A DNA stretch of 64,000 nt from an uncultured Alphaproteobacteria bacterium (GTDB lineage Bacteria > Pseudomonadota > Alphaproteobacteria > MPNO01 > UBA2964), in contig OX638326.1 of the NCBI GenBank assembly GCA_951812775.1, positions 1,686,335 to 1,750,334 on the forward strand, read 5' to 3'. Within the stretch, counting starts at the first letter, position 1. Each line of letters begins with the position of its first letter. This document shows, piece after piece, positions 36,859 through 44,870 of this stretch. The position numbers and the translations under genes were made by a program. The notes below the pieces were generated by a model. The model was given only the letters and a program-made list of their open reading frames with translations. It did no database searches and was not told the origin of the DNA.

Positions 36859-37439
36859 TGCAACACGATCCATCCCGTACGTCCTACTATGTCGGTGACG
36901 ACTTCTATCAATCAGTCGTGGATAGTTATTCTGAGTGGCAGTCTGACGACATGGAAATCACGGATCCAGCCCTCCGCGACAGCTGCCGGATGCTGCTGGA
37001 AAAAGAAGCCCGGCTGCTTGATCAGAATCGACTCGATGACTGGCTTACGCTTTATGTGCCTGAATGTCTCTATTGGGTACCAGCCACTCCCCACGGCGGT
37101 GACCCCCGCACTGAAATAGCTGTGTGTTTTGATGACAGGCGCCGGATAGAAGATAGAATTTACCGGCTGCAAAATGAATTTGCCTGGTCACAGCATCCTG
37201 TATCTCGTACCGCCCGACTGATTTCCAATGTGAGTGCTTTTTCAACTTCGGACGAAAATGTCCTGATGCTGCGCTCAACTTTCCTGACGACTGAATTTCA
37301 GGCCGGAGACAAACGTACATATACCGGTTGGTATGGTCATAAAATCGGCTCTGAGGAAGGAGAGTGGAAGATACTGGTCAAACAGGTTAATCTGATCGAT
37401 TGCGATCAAAATCTACGCAACCTGAGCATTATTCTTTAG
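36858..37439 (+). CDS. Ring-hydroxylating oxygenase beta (small) subunit (system 1)
   Basis: A 193-residue NTF2-fold small subunit. Typical features: LLEKEARLLDQNRLDDWLTL in the first helices, YWVPATPHGG, DDRRRIEDRIYRL, and the final strand with KILVKQVNLIDCDQ. The beta subunit stabilises the alpha3beta3 oxygenase and sometimes affects substrate range. ATG 36858 overlaps the alpha stop by one base, so translation is coupled; the longer upstream frame is not needed. A TauD-type gene follows. Confidence 0.9.
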   Translation: MQHDPSRTSYYVGDDFYQSVVDSYSEWQSDDMEITDPALRDSCRMLLEKEARLLDQNRLDDWLTLYVPECLYWVPATPHGGDPRTEIAVCFDDRRRIEDRIYRLQNEFAWSQHPVSRTARLISNVSAFSTSDENVLMLRSTFLTTEFQAGDKRTYTGWYGHKIGSEEGEWKILVKQVNLIDCDQNLRNLSIIL

Positions 37440-37450
37440 CGGGGACCAAA

Positions 37451-38293
37451 TTGCCGGACACGCCGCAGCAAGCATTTGACGTCGTTCCGCTTTCGTCTTT
37501 TGTTGGTGCAGAAATCGTCGGTCTGGATTTAGGCAAAACTCTAGAGAAAAATACGGTAGCGGCACTGCGCGATGTCTGGCTCGATAAAGGCGTCCTTTTA
37601 TTTCGCAACATTGACCTTACCGTTGAGGATCAAATCCGCTTTGCAGGTTATTTCGGAACACCAAGCCAGACCAACACGCGGGCAGATGAGGATCGCGATC
37701 CCCGTATGCTGCTCATTAGCAATATTCGCAAAGACGGAAGACCGATAGGTTCCCTGCCAGACGGCGAATTACAGTTTCACTCGGATTCCGCCTTTCACGA
37801 CGAACCGCTGATGGCGACTTTGCTCTATAGCGTTGAAATTCCCAGCGAGGGCGGCGACACGCTTTTTGCCAATGCACATACCGCCTATGAAAAGCTACCA
37901 GCAGAACTCAAATCTCAATTGACTGACCTCACGGCCATCAACGGCTATGACTACTCCACCCAGGTAAAGCAGGCGAACTACGACCGTTCAACCGGGCCAC
38001 ACGCGACACATCCCGTCGTCAGAACACATCCAGAGACCGGACGAAAAGCAATCTATGTTAATCAGCTTATGACTGAAGAAATTTGCGGCCTGACAGAAAC
38101 CGACGGTAATAACTTGTTAGCCGACCTGTTTAACCGGATTGAAGACCCTGAAATTCGCTATATCCATGTTTGGCGGACTGGGGATTTATTGATGTGGGAC
38201 AATCGCTTTATCCAGCACGCCCGTACTAACTTTCCTGCGTCTGAACGTCGTTTGCTCCGACGTGTCGGGTTAACAGGCGACAAAACGGTCTAA
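37451..38293 (+). CDS. TauD/TfdA family 2-oxoglutarate/Fe(II) dioxygenase (copy 3)
   Basis: A 280-residue 2-oxoglutarate dioxygenase with iron ligands His110 and Asp112 in LQFHSDSAF and distal His in IQHARTNFP; Arg residues near the C-terminus (RRLLRRVG) bind 2-oxoglutarate. It is clearly related to the 25-27 kb pair (shared NIRKDG-PIGSLPDGE stretch) but more diverged. There is no ATG near the domain start, so TTG 37451 after GCGGGGACC is chosen; the frame itself begins at another TTG inside the beta-subunit gene. It ends the glutamine-synthetase/Rieske operon and may act on the same compound series. Confidence 0.82.
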   Translation: MPDTPQQAFDVVPLSSFVGAEIVGLDLGKTLEKNTVAALRDVWLDKGVLLFRNIDLTVEDQIRFAGYFGTPSQTNTRADEDRDPRMLLISNIRKDGRPIGSLPDGELQFHSDSAFHDEPLMATLLYSVEIPSEGGDTLFANAHTAYEKLPAELKSQLTDLTAINGYDYSTQVKQANYDRSTGPHATHPVVRTHPETGRKAIYVNQLMTEEICGLTETDGNNLLADLFNRIEDPEIRYIHVWRTGDLLMWDNRFIQHARTNFPASERRLLRRVGLTGDKTV

Positions 38294-38637
38294 ACATTAC
38301 ACGTATATCGGGATTTATCTCTCGAGCCATATTTAGCGTGTTCCAAAACGCAAAATACAGACCTCTCAATTCTGCAGTCTTCTAAGGATTTATTTAACAC
38401 ATTCCGCAGAAATTATTCTTCTTAGATGCTCGTTCTGATAGTAATATTAGTAATTTAGATCCTAAATTCGTCATAAAATGAGAAGCCAAGCCGAAAGTGT
38501 CGGTAGAATTTACAATTCATGAAAAGTGAGACGCCGTATCATACCCTAAGATACTGAAAAAACAAAATTCATTAAATGGCATAAATATTGCCTAATATAT
38601 AGTTGAGTTTTTTTATAAGTCGTTATAACAAACCGCA
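38294..38637 (+). other. 344-base AT-rich intergenic region, promoter of the PEP-CTERM gene
   Basis: No open frame of interest, tRNA-like fold or repeat was seen. The stretch is conspicuously richer in A and T than its flanks. It contains a sigma-54-type element at 38577-38592, and the start of the next gene is 46 bases beyond. The left part may hold the terminator of the Rieske/TauD operon, but no clear hairpin with a T run was found; upstream activator sites are likely but not identified. Confidence 0.6.
38577..38592 (+). promoter_or_regulatory. Sigma-54 (RpoN) -24/-12 promoter element
   Basis: TGGCAT-AAATA-TTGCC matches the sigma-54 consensus TGGCAC-N5-TTGC, with the GG and GC ten bases apart. 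One consensus base differs (T for C after TGGCA). It is 46 bases before the ATG of a PEP-CTERM protein, a class reported to be controlled by RpoN with the PrsK/PrsR regulators in some bacteria. Confidence 0.7.
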
Positions 38638-39393
38638 ATGAACACTGGTTTTTCACATATGGTCCCGAAAGAGATCAAAAACCTGCATAAACGCCCAGTT
38701 AACCGGGCGTTTGGCGTCGCTGCTTTATGCGCGTCGATGTTATTTGTTGCAGCCGCACAGGCTGCGCCGACAGTCAGCGTGAATTCTACTCTGACAATCG
38801 CAGCACCCGAGCGAACAATGACTTTTGATGGTTTGACGAACGGCACGCCGCTGACGGTCTATAACGAAGACAATATGACCATAGATTATGAAGGCACTGC
38901 ATCCAGTCAAGTTGGTTCTGGCCACCCTGGGTTTGCCCCTTTCCAGACATCGACTCCAGACGGATTTTTGTATTCCGGTGGAGGTCAGCATATTCCTTTG
39001 ACCATCCGGACCTCAGATGGTGTTGACGCTGTAGCGCTTGAGTTTGTCATTGGTACTGGCGAAGGTAGTGCGCCACCGAATCCGGTGTTTGGCGCATGGG
39101 AAACCTATCGTGATTCAGTGTTAACGGGCTCAGGAACCTTTGCAGCACCAGTTGGAAACGTTGTTAAATTTATCGATATTGCCGGTTTCGATGAAATCAT
39201 AATCGATACAGACAATGTCGCCATGACTGGCGTAGGACAGGGTGATGGTGGAACAGGCACCTCAAACGCCATTGCGCTTGATGACGTTCAAGTAGATATC
39301 CCTGCAGCACCATCCGTGCCGGAACCGGGTATGTTGGGAATTTTTGGTTTGGGGCTATTGGGGCTCGGTTGTTTGAGGCGTCGTCGGCGCTAA
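38638..39393 (+). CDS. PEP-CTERM sorting-domain exported protein
   Basis: A 251-residue secreted protein. An N-terminal signal peptide (RAFGVAALCASMLFVAAAQA) precedes a beta-rich body without recognised catalytic motif. The C-terminus is a canonical PEP-CTERM sorting signal: VPEPGMLG, a hydrophobic helix, then an Arg cluster. Such proteins are processed by exosortase, usually in exopolysaccharide-forming bacteria. The body has AFGxP-like repeats absent and motifs such as GSGTFAAPVGN that suggest a surface or matrix protein. No exosortase or polysaccharide genes are in the window. The gene is monocistronic and ends at a strong terminator. Confidence 0.88.
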   Translation: MNTGFSHMVPKEIKNLHKRPVNRAFGVAALCASMLFVAAAQAAPTVSVNSTLTIAAPERTMTFDGLTNGTPLTVYNEDNMTIDYEGTASSQVGSGHPGFAPFQTSTPDGFLYSGGGQHIPLTIRTSDGVDAVALEFVIGTGEGSAPPNPVFGAWETYRDSVLTGSGTFAAPVGNVVKFIDIAGFDEIIIDTDNVAMTGVGQGDGGTGTSNAIALDDVQVDIPAAPSVPEPGMLGIFGLGLLGLGCLRRRRR

Positions 39394-39417
39394 AACCGTA
39401 AGGCAGAAGAATAATGC

Positions 39418-39441
39418 AAGCAGCCTTTGGCTGCTTTTTTT
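39418..39441 (+). terminator. Intrinsic terminator after the PEP-CTERM gene
   Basis: A perfect eight-base stem AAGCAGCC/GGCTGCTT with a three-base loop is followed by a T run to 39441, 25 bases past the stop codon. Confidence 0.9.
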
Positions 39442-39509
39442 GTACCTACCAGTCGGGATATCGCAGTGAAAAGGCGGGGGCCGTAAGCACCGCCATAATA
39501 TTTCTTAAA

Positions 39510-40256
39510 TTATTTCTTCAGCTTAGCCCGCTCTTCTTTGATTATTTGCGTTAACGCCGCTTCACTCACGGCGCCCGGAACGACGCGTTCTCCAATCACA
39601 AAGGCCGGTGTGCCGTTAATACCAAGCGCCGTTGCCAGATGATAATTATTCCGCAAAATTTCTTCGATCTTCGGATCGTTCATGTCCTTGCGCAGTTTGG
39701 AGTAATCCATTTTCAGGGAACTGGCGAGCGCGGCAATACTATCTTCGTCGGTTTGTCCGGTCATCAGCCCATTATGAAACTCTATGTATTTTCCCTGCTT
39801 GCGCGCGGCTAAGGCTGCGCGGGCAGCGGTCACCGACCCCGGCCCCAGGATCGCAAATTCCTTATAGACAACCCGGACTTTCGGATCCTTTTTGATAAGG
39901 GCCTTTATTGCAGGCGCAACGCGCTTACAATATCCGCAATTGTAATCAAAGAATTCAACGACGGTGATATCACCCTTCGGGTTGCCACCGACCGGTGATG
40001 TCTTGTCCCGGAACAGCTGTTCCTGACGGGACTTCAGCGCTGCTTGCGCCTGTGCTTTTTTTGCCGCTTCTTTCTGCGCGCGTAGCGCCTCAATCGCCTG
40101 GCGAATAATGATCGGGTTTTTGAGAAGGTAGTCCTTAATGACGCCTTCGAAAGCCTTGCGCTGTTCGGGGGTAACGGCAGTATTGTCTTGCGCTATAGTC
40201 AGAGGCGAAAACATCACCGTTCCGACAATTGCGGCACCGATCAGTATCTTTTTCAT
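39510..40256 (-). CDS. Periplasmic DsbA-like thiol oxidoreductase
   Basis: A 248-residue exported thioredoxin-fold protein. A signal peptide (about residues 1-22, ending LTIA) is followed by an Ala/Lys/Gln-rich helical segment (about 55-80), then the active site FFDYNCGYCKR (CGYC) at about residues 105-113 and the cis-Pro loop NGTPAFVIG. DsbA/DsbG-like proteins form or isomerise disulfides in the periplasm. The N-terminal helical extension resembles the BdbD/ScsC-type group rather than classical DsbA. It is a single gene on the minus strand between unrelated neighbours. Confidence 0.88.
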   Translation of the reverse strand: MKKILIGAAIVGTVMFSPLTIAQDNTAVTPEQRKAFEGVIKDYLLKNPIIIRQAIEALRAQKEAAKKAQAQAALKSRQEQLFRDKTSPVGGNPKGDITVVEFFDYNCGYCKRVAPAIKALIKKDPKVRVVYKEFAILGPGSVTAARAALAARKQGKYIEFHNGLMTGQTDEDSIAALASSLKMDYSKLRKDMNDPKIEEILRNNYHLATALGINGTPAFVIGERVVPGAVSEAALTQIIKEERAKLKK

Positions 40257-40330
40257 ATCTTTGTCCTTTTAACTGTGCCTCTTTTACCAGATAAATGGAG
40301 GAAACCACCTCAATTTTACGCGAGGCCGTA

Positions 40331-41335
40331 TCACACCCTCAATTGATGAAACGGTTCCATTGCTTCCTTGGCGAAGATATCTTCGGGGGTCAGGTGGCGT
40401 TGTGTCACGCCCTGGTCATGGCAGAAGCGCAGGAAGGCCTCGATGGTCGTGCGGTTACGTTCGACGCCATAGGGCCAGTAGTCCCCATCGGGGAAGAACT
40501 CGGTCGCGGTAGTTTCGATATATTGTTGAATCCAGGGCAGGCCAATTTGCGAGACATTCATATCGCGCATACGGCGCACAGAGTTGTTCTTGGCTTCTTC
40601 AAACGCATTAAAGATATTGCGCGCGATCCATGGGTTGGCCTCGTAGGTTGAGCGTTTGAGCGCCACGGTATGCATGATCGGGAAAATACCGGTCTTACTG
40701 AAATAGTCGCGTTCCACACCTTCAAATTCCGGATAGAGCCGGGTGATTGCCGGGTCTCCCGCCAGCATGCGACGTGGCGGGTCGGCGGTGATCAGCGCAT
40801 CAAATTTGCCATCGACCAGCATATCCGCCAGCGACCCATCCGGCAGATCGGTCAGGCTCACCCCTTCCGGTGGTTGTTCGGCGGTATTGTCGAGGCGACC
40901 TGCCGAATGCGGTCCAAGCTGATACCAGTCAATTTCGTTGAGCGGAATGCCAATGGTTTCGGTCAGCCAACCACGGGCATAGGTTGTTGCTGTCTGGGCC
41001 CATTGTGGCAGACCGACCTTCTTACCCCGCAAGTCCTCCGGCTTGGTAATGGAACCGTCAGACCGGATATAAACACCGGACAGCCTGAACAGCCGTGACG
41101 GAAAGACCGGGATCAAAACAAACGGTGCATCGCCTCGCGAGATCGCCTGGCAGGACATGGCGAAGGAAATCTCGGAAATATTCCATTCCTGATCAGCCAG
41201 GAACCGCTTGAAGGTTTCTTCGACCTCCATCACCAGGCTGGTAAGCGCAATCCCCTTGGGTTTGACCGCCTCGGTAAACATATCCCGTACGTGGTCGTAA
41301 TCGTTCATCCCCATAGTCAGATGTATATCCGCCAT
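40331..41335 (-). CDS. 4,5-dihydroxyphthalate decarboxylase-like (periplasmic-binding-fold) protein
   Basis: A 334-residue protein of the group annotated as 4,5-dihydroxyphthalate decarboxylase (Pht5-like), with the fold of type-2 periplasmic binding proteins. No signal peptide is present, which fits a cytosolic enzyme rather than a transporter. Seen: HVRDMFTEAV-type start, EMSFAMSC-like EISFAMSCQAIS, PVFPSRLFRLSGVYI, LRGKKVGLPQWAQTA, and PIMHTVALKR. Its neighbour across a divergent promoter (about 105 bases) is a Rieske oxygenase pair, so decarboxylation of a dihydroxylated aromatic acid made by that oxygenase is a plausible pathway. Confidence 0.82.
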   Translation of the reverse strand: MADIHLTMGMNDYDHVRDMFTEAVKPKGIALTSLVMEVEETFKRFLADQEWNISEISFAMSCQAISRGDAPFVLIPVFPSRLFRLSGVYIRSDGSITKPEDLRGKKVGLPQWAQTATTYARGWLTETIGIPLNEIDWYQLGPHSAGRLDNTAEQPPEGVSLTDLPDGSLADMLVDGKFDALITADPPRRMLAGDPAITRLYPEFEGVERDYFSKTGIFPIMHTVALKRSTYEANPWIARNIFNAFEEAKNNSVRRMRDMNVSQIGLPWIQQYIETTATEFFPDGDYWPYGVERNRTTIEAFLRFCHDQGVTQRHLTPEDIFAKEAMEPFHQLRV

Positions 41336-41440
41336 CTCATCCTCATATTCATTGGTTTCTCATTGCGTTCCTGATAGCACGAGGCATGTGAAAGCGCACC
41401 CGCTGTAGCGTTCACCCCCGTGTTGGCCTACCATCTCCGC

Positions 41441-42739
41441 ATGGAAAATAACGCCACAGGATGGGTCGATAGCGAACGCGGGCTGGTCAGCCGTGATGCC
41501 TTTATCAGTGATGAGGTTTACCGGCTGGAGATGGAGCGTATCTTCAATCGCAGCTGGATCTATCTTGCGCACGAAACCGAAATTCCTAACATAGGCGACT
41601 ACGTTGTGCGTACCCTAGGGAATGCGCCAGTCATCGTCGTCCGCGACACTGCTGACAGCGTCAAAGTTCTCCTCAATAGTTGCCGTCATCGCGGTGCCAA
41701 GCTGTGCCGCGGCGATGCAGGCAATACCAAGAACTTTGTCTGCCCCTTCCACGGCTGGGCTTACGAGATTGATGGCGCGCTTCGTACTACCGGTTTCGAC
41801 CATCATTTTCGCGAGGATACCGACTTCGGCTCTATGGGGTTAGTTCCCGCACCCAACGTCGAGAGTTTTCACGGGCTGATCTTTGCAAACTGGGACAAGA
41901 ACGCAATCACCTTGCGCGATTATCTCGGCGATATCGGCTGGTATCTGGAGACCTTTTTCAATCGTACGCCGGGCGGCATGGAAGTCCTCGCCCCACCACA
42001 TCGCTGGCGAACCAAAGCCAACTGGAAAATTGGCTCGCTTAATTTTATTGGCGACAGCCAGCATTCACCGACGACGCATATCGGACCGTCGACACTGGAT
42101 AGTGCCCGAACGATCCGCGATGGTTTCCGCAAGCATGGGCAGGATAGTTTCCACGTCGTAACCGATGAAGGACATGGTTGCACCCTGACCTATCTGACAC
42201 CGGGCATGCCGGAAAAGAATTACCACACCCATCCGGATGCGTTGAAACCGCTCTATGAGAAATCTCTCAACACCGACCAGGTTTCAATGCTGCATCACCT
42301 GCGGGTCTGTGTCGGGACAATCTTCCCCAACCTGTCCTTTATCGAAAGTCAGGTCGGCGCCGGTGAAAAAGCCGTGAGTGTCAGGCTGTGGCATCCAGTC
42401 AGCGGAACAGAAATGGAAGTGCTGAGCTGGGTCTTTGCCGAAAAAGAGGCTGACCAGGATTACAAAGACCGTGTCCTGCGCAATGGTTTCCATAATTTTG
42501 GCGCCGTCGGGGTTTTTGAACAGGACGATATGGAATTATGGGCATCGGCGACCTCAGCCAGCAGCAATCCTATCGCGCAACAATATCCTTATAGTTTTCA
42601 AACCGCCCTTCCCTATCTCGACAGCCCCGCCGAAGACCACAAATGGCCGGGCCGCGCGCATCGGCCAGCCGACACCGAAGTCGCGCAATTCTGGTTTATG
42701 CAGCGCTGGGACGCGCTGATGCGGACGAACGAATCTTAA
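41441..42739 (+). CDS. Rieske-type ring-hydroxylating oxygenase alpha subunit (system 2)
   Basis: A 432-residue alpha subunit. Rieske ligands are Cys81-x-His83 and Cys101-x2-His104 (SCRHRGA, VCPFHGWAY). The iron site reads FIGDSQHSPTTH, with Asp and two His; the spacing differs from the usual DxxHxxxxH seen in system 1. Start ATG 41441 is chosen over a GTG-led extension. The beta subunit starts five bases after the stop. The sequence is most like phthalate/terephthalate- or biphenyl-type oxygenases in general layout; the substrate is not assignable. No ferredoxin or reductase is nearby. Confidence 0.9.
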   Translation: MENNATGWVDSERGLVSRDAFISDEVYRLEMERIFNRSWIYLAHETEIPNIGDYVVRTLGNAPVIVVRDTADSVKVLLNSCRHRGAKLCRGDAGNTKNFVCPFHGWAYEIDGALRTTGFDHHFREDTDFGSMGLVPAPNVESFHGLIFANWDKNAITLRDYLGDIGWYLETFFNRTPGGMEVLAPPHRWRTKANWKIGSLNFIGDSQHSPTTHIGPSTLDSARTIRDGFRKHGQDSFHVVTDEGHGCTLTYLTPGMPEKNYHTHPDALKPLYEKSLNTDQVSMLHHLRVCVGTIFPNLSFIESQVGAGEKAVSVRLWHPVSGTEMEVLSWVFAEKEADQDYKDRVLRNGFHNFGAVGVFEQDDMELWASATSASSNPIAQQYPYSFQTALPYLDSPAEDHKWPGRAHRPADTEVAQFWFMQRWDALMRTNES

Positions 42740-42744
42740 CCGGC

Positions 42745-43260
42745 ATGGCTGATACAACCTCTTCCGTCGACACCGAGGACTATATAGCGATCCAGCGCTT
42801 TCCCTATGCCGAGGCGGCGTTACTGGATCGTCGCGCATTTCAGGAATGGTTTGCTCTTTTTACGGACGATATCCGCTACGTCGTAACGACCCAGGTCGCT
42901 CGCCCGGCACAGGACCCTACGAGCCAATTTGCGATCATCGATGAAGATCACAATGCGCTGAAAATGCGGGTAGACCAGATTTCCGATCCCAACCTCACCC
43001 ATGCTGAAAACCCACCGACGATGACGCGGCGGCTGGTCTCAAACGTCGAAGCATATTACGGGGAACGGAATGGGGTCTTTGAGGCGCAGTCCAACATTTT
43101 GCTCTATGCGAGCCGTCCAGGAGAACCAGAAACAGCGCTTCACGCCGGTGAGCGCCAGGACACCCTAATCCGCGACAGTAACGGGTTCAGGATCGACAAG
43201 CGCACGGTCAATCTCGCACAAGCCGTGCTGACCAGCGGCACGCTAAGCCAGCTTCTTTAA
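42745..43260 (+). CDS. Ring-hydroxylating oxygenase beta subunit (system 2)
   Basis: A 171-residue NTF2-fold small subunit with RFPYAEAALLDRRAFQEWFALF, DDIRYVV and the C-terminal RIDKRTVNLAQAVL strand. The frame opens 102 bases upstream inside the alpha gene, but ATG 42745 gives the normal length and directly follows the alpha stop. It would form the alpha/beta oxygenase with the preceding gene. It converges on the GFA-family gene two bases later. Confidence 0.87.
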   Translation: MADTTSSVDTEDYIAIQRFPYAEAALLDRRAFQEWFALFTDDIRYVVTTQVARPAQDPTSQFAIIDEDHNALKMRVDQISDPNLTHAENPPTMTRRLVSNVEAYYGERNGVFEAQSNILLYASRPGEPETALHAGERQDTLIRDSNGFRIDKRTVNLAQAVLTSGTLSQLL

Positions 43261-43262
43261 AA

Positions 43263-43688
43263 CTACTCGTCGCCGCCCTCCGGGAAGCCCTCGAACCGGT
43301 GGAGTTTCCCGGCATCAAGGGCATGGGCATGGGCGCTGCGGGTAAAGATATTGATCTGGGGTTTATAGACCGAAGGGTCATCAAGGGTACCCGCACTCAA
43401 CACATACTGATCATCCCAATCATTGGACTGACACAACACGTTTGAGCCGCATTCCGGGCAGAACCCGCGCTCCATGAAGGTGCCGCGATCCGTATCTTTG
43501 CCGTAAAACTTTAAATCACCTTCAAGAGTCATACCCGCTTTCGGAACCATCAAACTCGAGGCAAAGGCCGTTCCCGTATAGCGCTGACAATCCTTGCAAT
43601 GGCACAGCCCTGAATAAAACGGCTTTTCCGGAACGGTAACTTCGTATTTCACGGCACCGCAAAGGCATTGTCCGGTCGCTTTGGTCAT
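43263..43688 (-). CDS. GFA-family (glutathione-dependent formaldehyde-activating-like) protein
   Basis: A 141-residue zinc-binding protein of the GFA/Mss4-like fold. The Cys ligands are visible in QCLCGAVKYEV, GLCHCKDCQRYTG and FCPECGSNV. Family members include glutathione-formaldehyde activating enzymes, but most have unknown substrates. ATG 43688 follows the DUF899 gene by 13 bases and is the last gene of an ArsR-led minus-strand operon. A detoxification role of small electrophiles is inferred from the family and from DUF899 nearby. Confidence 0.85.
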   Translation of the reverse strand: MTKATGQCLCGAVKYEVTVPEKPFYSGLCHCKDCQRYTGTAFASSLMVPKAGMTLEGDLKFYGKDTDRGTFMERGFCPECGSNVLCQSNDWDDQYVLSAGTLDDPSVYKPQINIFTRSAHAHALDAGKLHRFEGFPEGGDE

Positions 43689-43701
43689 TATCTTCTCCCA
43701 A

Positions 43702-44403
43702 TCATTCGTATTTATCGTGGTGACGAACCCACTCCATCCCGTAGGACAGATTATCCTCATCGCGTCCCTTGGGGACAAGGTCGAGATACTGATATGTCCC
43801 CATCAGCGCATCGAGCCCGCGGCCATAGCAGGAATAGGTGTGAAAAACGGTACCGTCCGGATCGAGGGCGAAAACGCTCATCCCGGGGGCCTCAGTCATT
43901 GGGAAGCGGGTCTTGTGATAGTTGTAATAAACTTCGTCCTGAATTTCGTCGGCTGTAAAACCAACGTCAAAATCGGCATTGAAGTCTGACCCCAGACTCG
44001 ACACCCAATCAAACCCCCAGCCCATGCGATCGCGAAAGGCGAGTAGTTTTTCCAAAGGCGCACACGAAATCGCGACGAGGGAGACATCACGTTGTTTGAG
44101 GTGCGGCACGACACCATCATAATTCTCCGCCATGAGCGAACAAGCCTTGCAGCCTTCATTCCAATCTTCGCCAAACATAAAATGCTGAACGATTAACTGG
44201 CCCCGACCTCCGAATAGATCAGCGAGGGTTTGCTCACCGTTCTCACCCTGGAAACAATAATCGCTCTCAATTTTTACTCGTGGCACGGCGCGGCGCGCGG
44301 CGGATACGGCATCCCGCTGACGCGTTAGCGCTTTTTCCTGCTCCAGCAACGCCAGCCTGGCTGCCAACCACTCCTCACGCGACGCAATGTTTTGACCTGC
44401 CAT
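43702..44403 (-). CDS. DUF899 thioredoxin-like protein
   Basis: A 233-residue protein of the DUF899 family, a thioredoxin-fold group often placed beside ArsR and SRPBCC genes. Seen: REEWLAARLALLEQEK start, QHFMFGEDWNEGCKACS with a CxxC-type pair (CKAC), DWVSSLGSDFNADF and FHTYSCYGRGLD near the C-terminus. GGAGA precedes ATG 44403. The function is unproven; redox or dehalogenation-associated roles have been suggested for the family only indirectly. It sits between the broken SRPBCC gene and the GFA gene. Confidence 0.85.
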   Translation of the reverse strand: MAGQNIASREEWLAARLALLEQEKALTRQRDAVSAARRAVPRVKIESDYCFQGENGEQTLADLFGGRGQLIVQHFMFGEDWNEGCKACSLMAENYDGVVPHLKQRDVSLVAISCAPLEKLLAFRDRMGWGFDWVSSLGSDFNADFDVGFTADEIQDEVYYNYHKTRFPMTEAPGMSVFALDPDGTVFHTYSCYGRGLDALMGTYQYLDLVPKGRDEDNLSYGMEWVRHHDKYE

Positions 44404-44414
44404 AATCGTCTCCT

Positions 44415-44870
44415 TTATGCAGAAAGAACGTTTTCGAGGCAGGTGAAGGACCCTTCCCACCCCTGACGGTGCTGGTCACAGGCTTCCTGATCAATGAATT
44501 TGGTCTGCCTGAATTGGAGCTCTGTCCCGTCACCGCTTTCAACAAAGTTGATTTCCACCAGCATCTCCTGCCCCAGGAAGCCATCTTCCTGTTCCCATCA
44601 CCAGGTAAAAACCAGCCGACCAGGGTCATCGATCACCTGATATGCGCCGTGCGCCCAGTGATCCCCCTCGCCCCGAATACAGATTTTAAAGGTCCCGCCG
44701 ATTTTCAGGTCCGTTTCGGCAACGGGACAAGTACACTCTCCAGGCCCCATCCAACGCACGATCCATGACGGGTCCGTCCAGGCTTTAAACAGAACCTCAC
44801 GCGGTACATCGAAATGCCTGTTGATCTCGAGGACGAGCTCGTCATCCTGCAACGCTGTATTAGCTGTCAT
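44415..44870 (-). pseudogene. SRPBCC/AHSA1-type ligand-binding protein with internal in-frame TGA
   Basis: The gene reads continuously in one frame for 151 codons except for TGA at 44600-44598 (codon 91). Before it: FDVPREVLFKAWTDP and DDPGRLVFTW; after it, in frame: WEQEDGFLGQEMLVEINF and DQHRQGWEGSF, a normal AHSA1-type C-terminal half. The position should hold an ordinary residue of the FTW-x-WE turn. A single-base nonsense change (for example from TCA or GGA) explains it. It overlaps the arsR end by 11 bases, the classic ArsR-SRPBCC pair. It could be a real pseudogene, a sequence error or, less likely, recoding. Confidence 0.75.

Noticed and set aside
44598..44600. TGA decoded as an amino acid in this organism
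   Set aside because: TGA terminates many genes here at positions supported by overlaps and following starts, so code reassignment does not fit; the SRPBCC stop is a local event.
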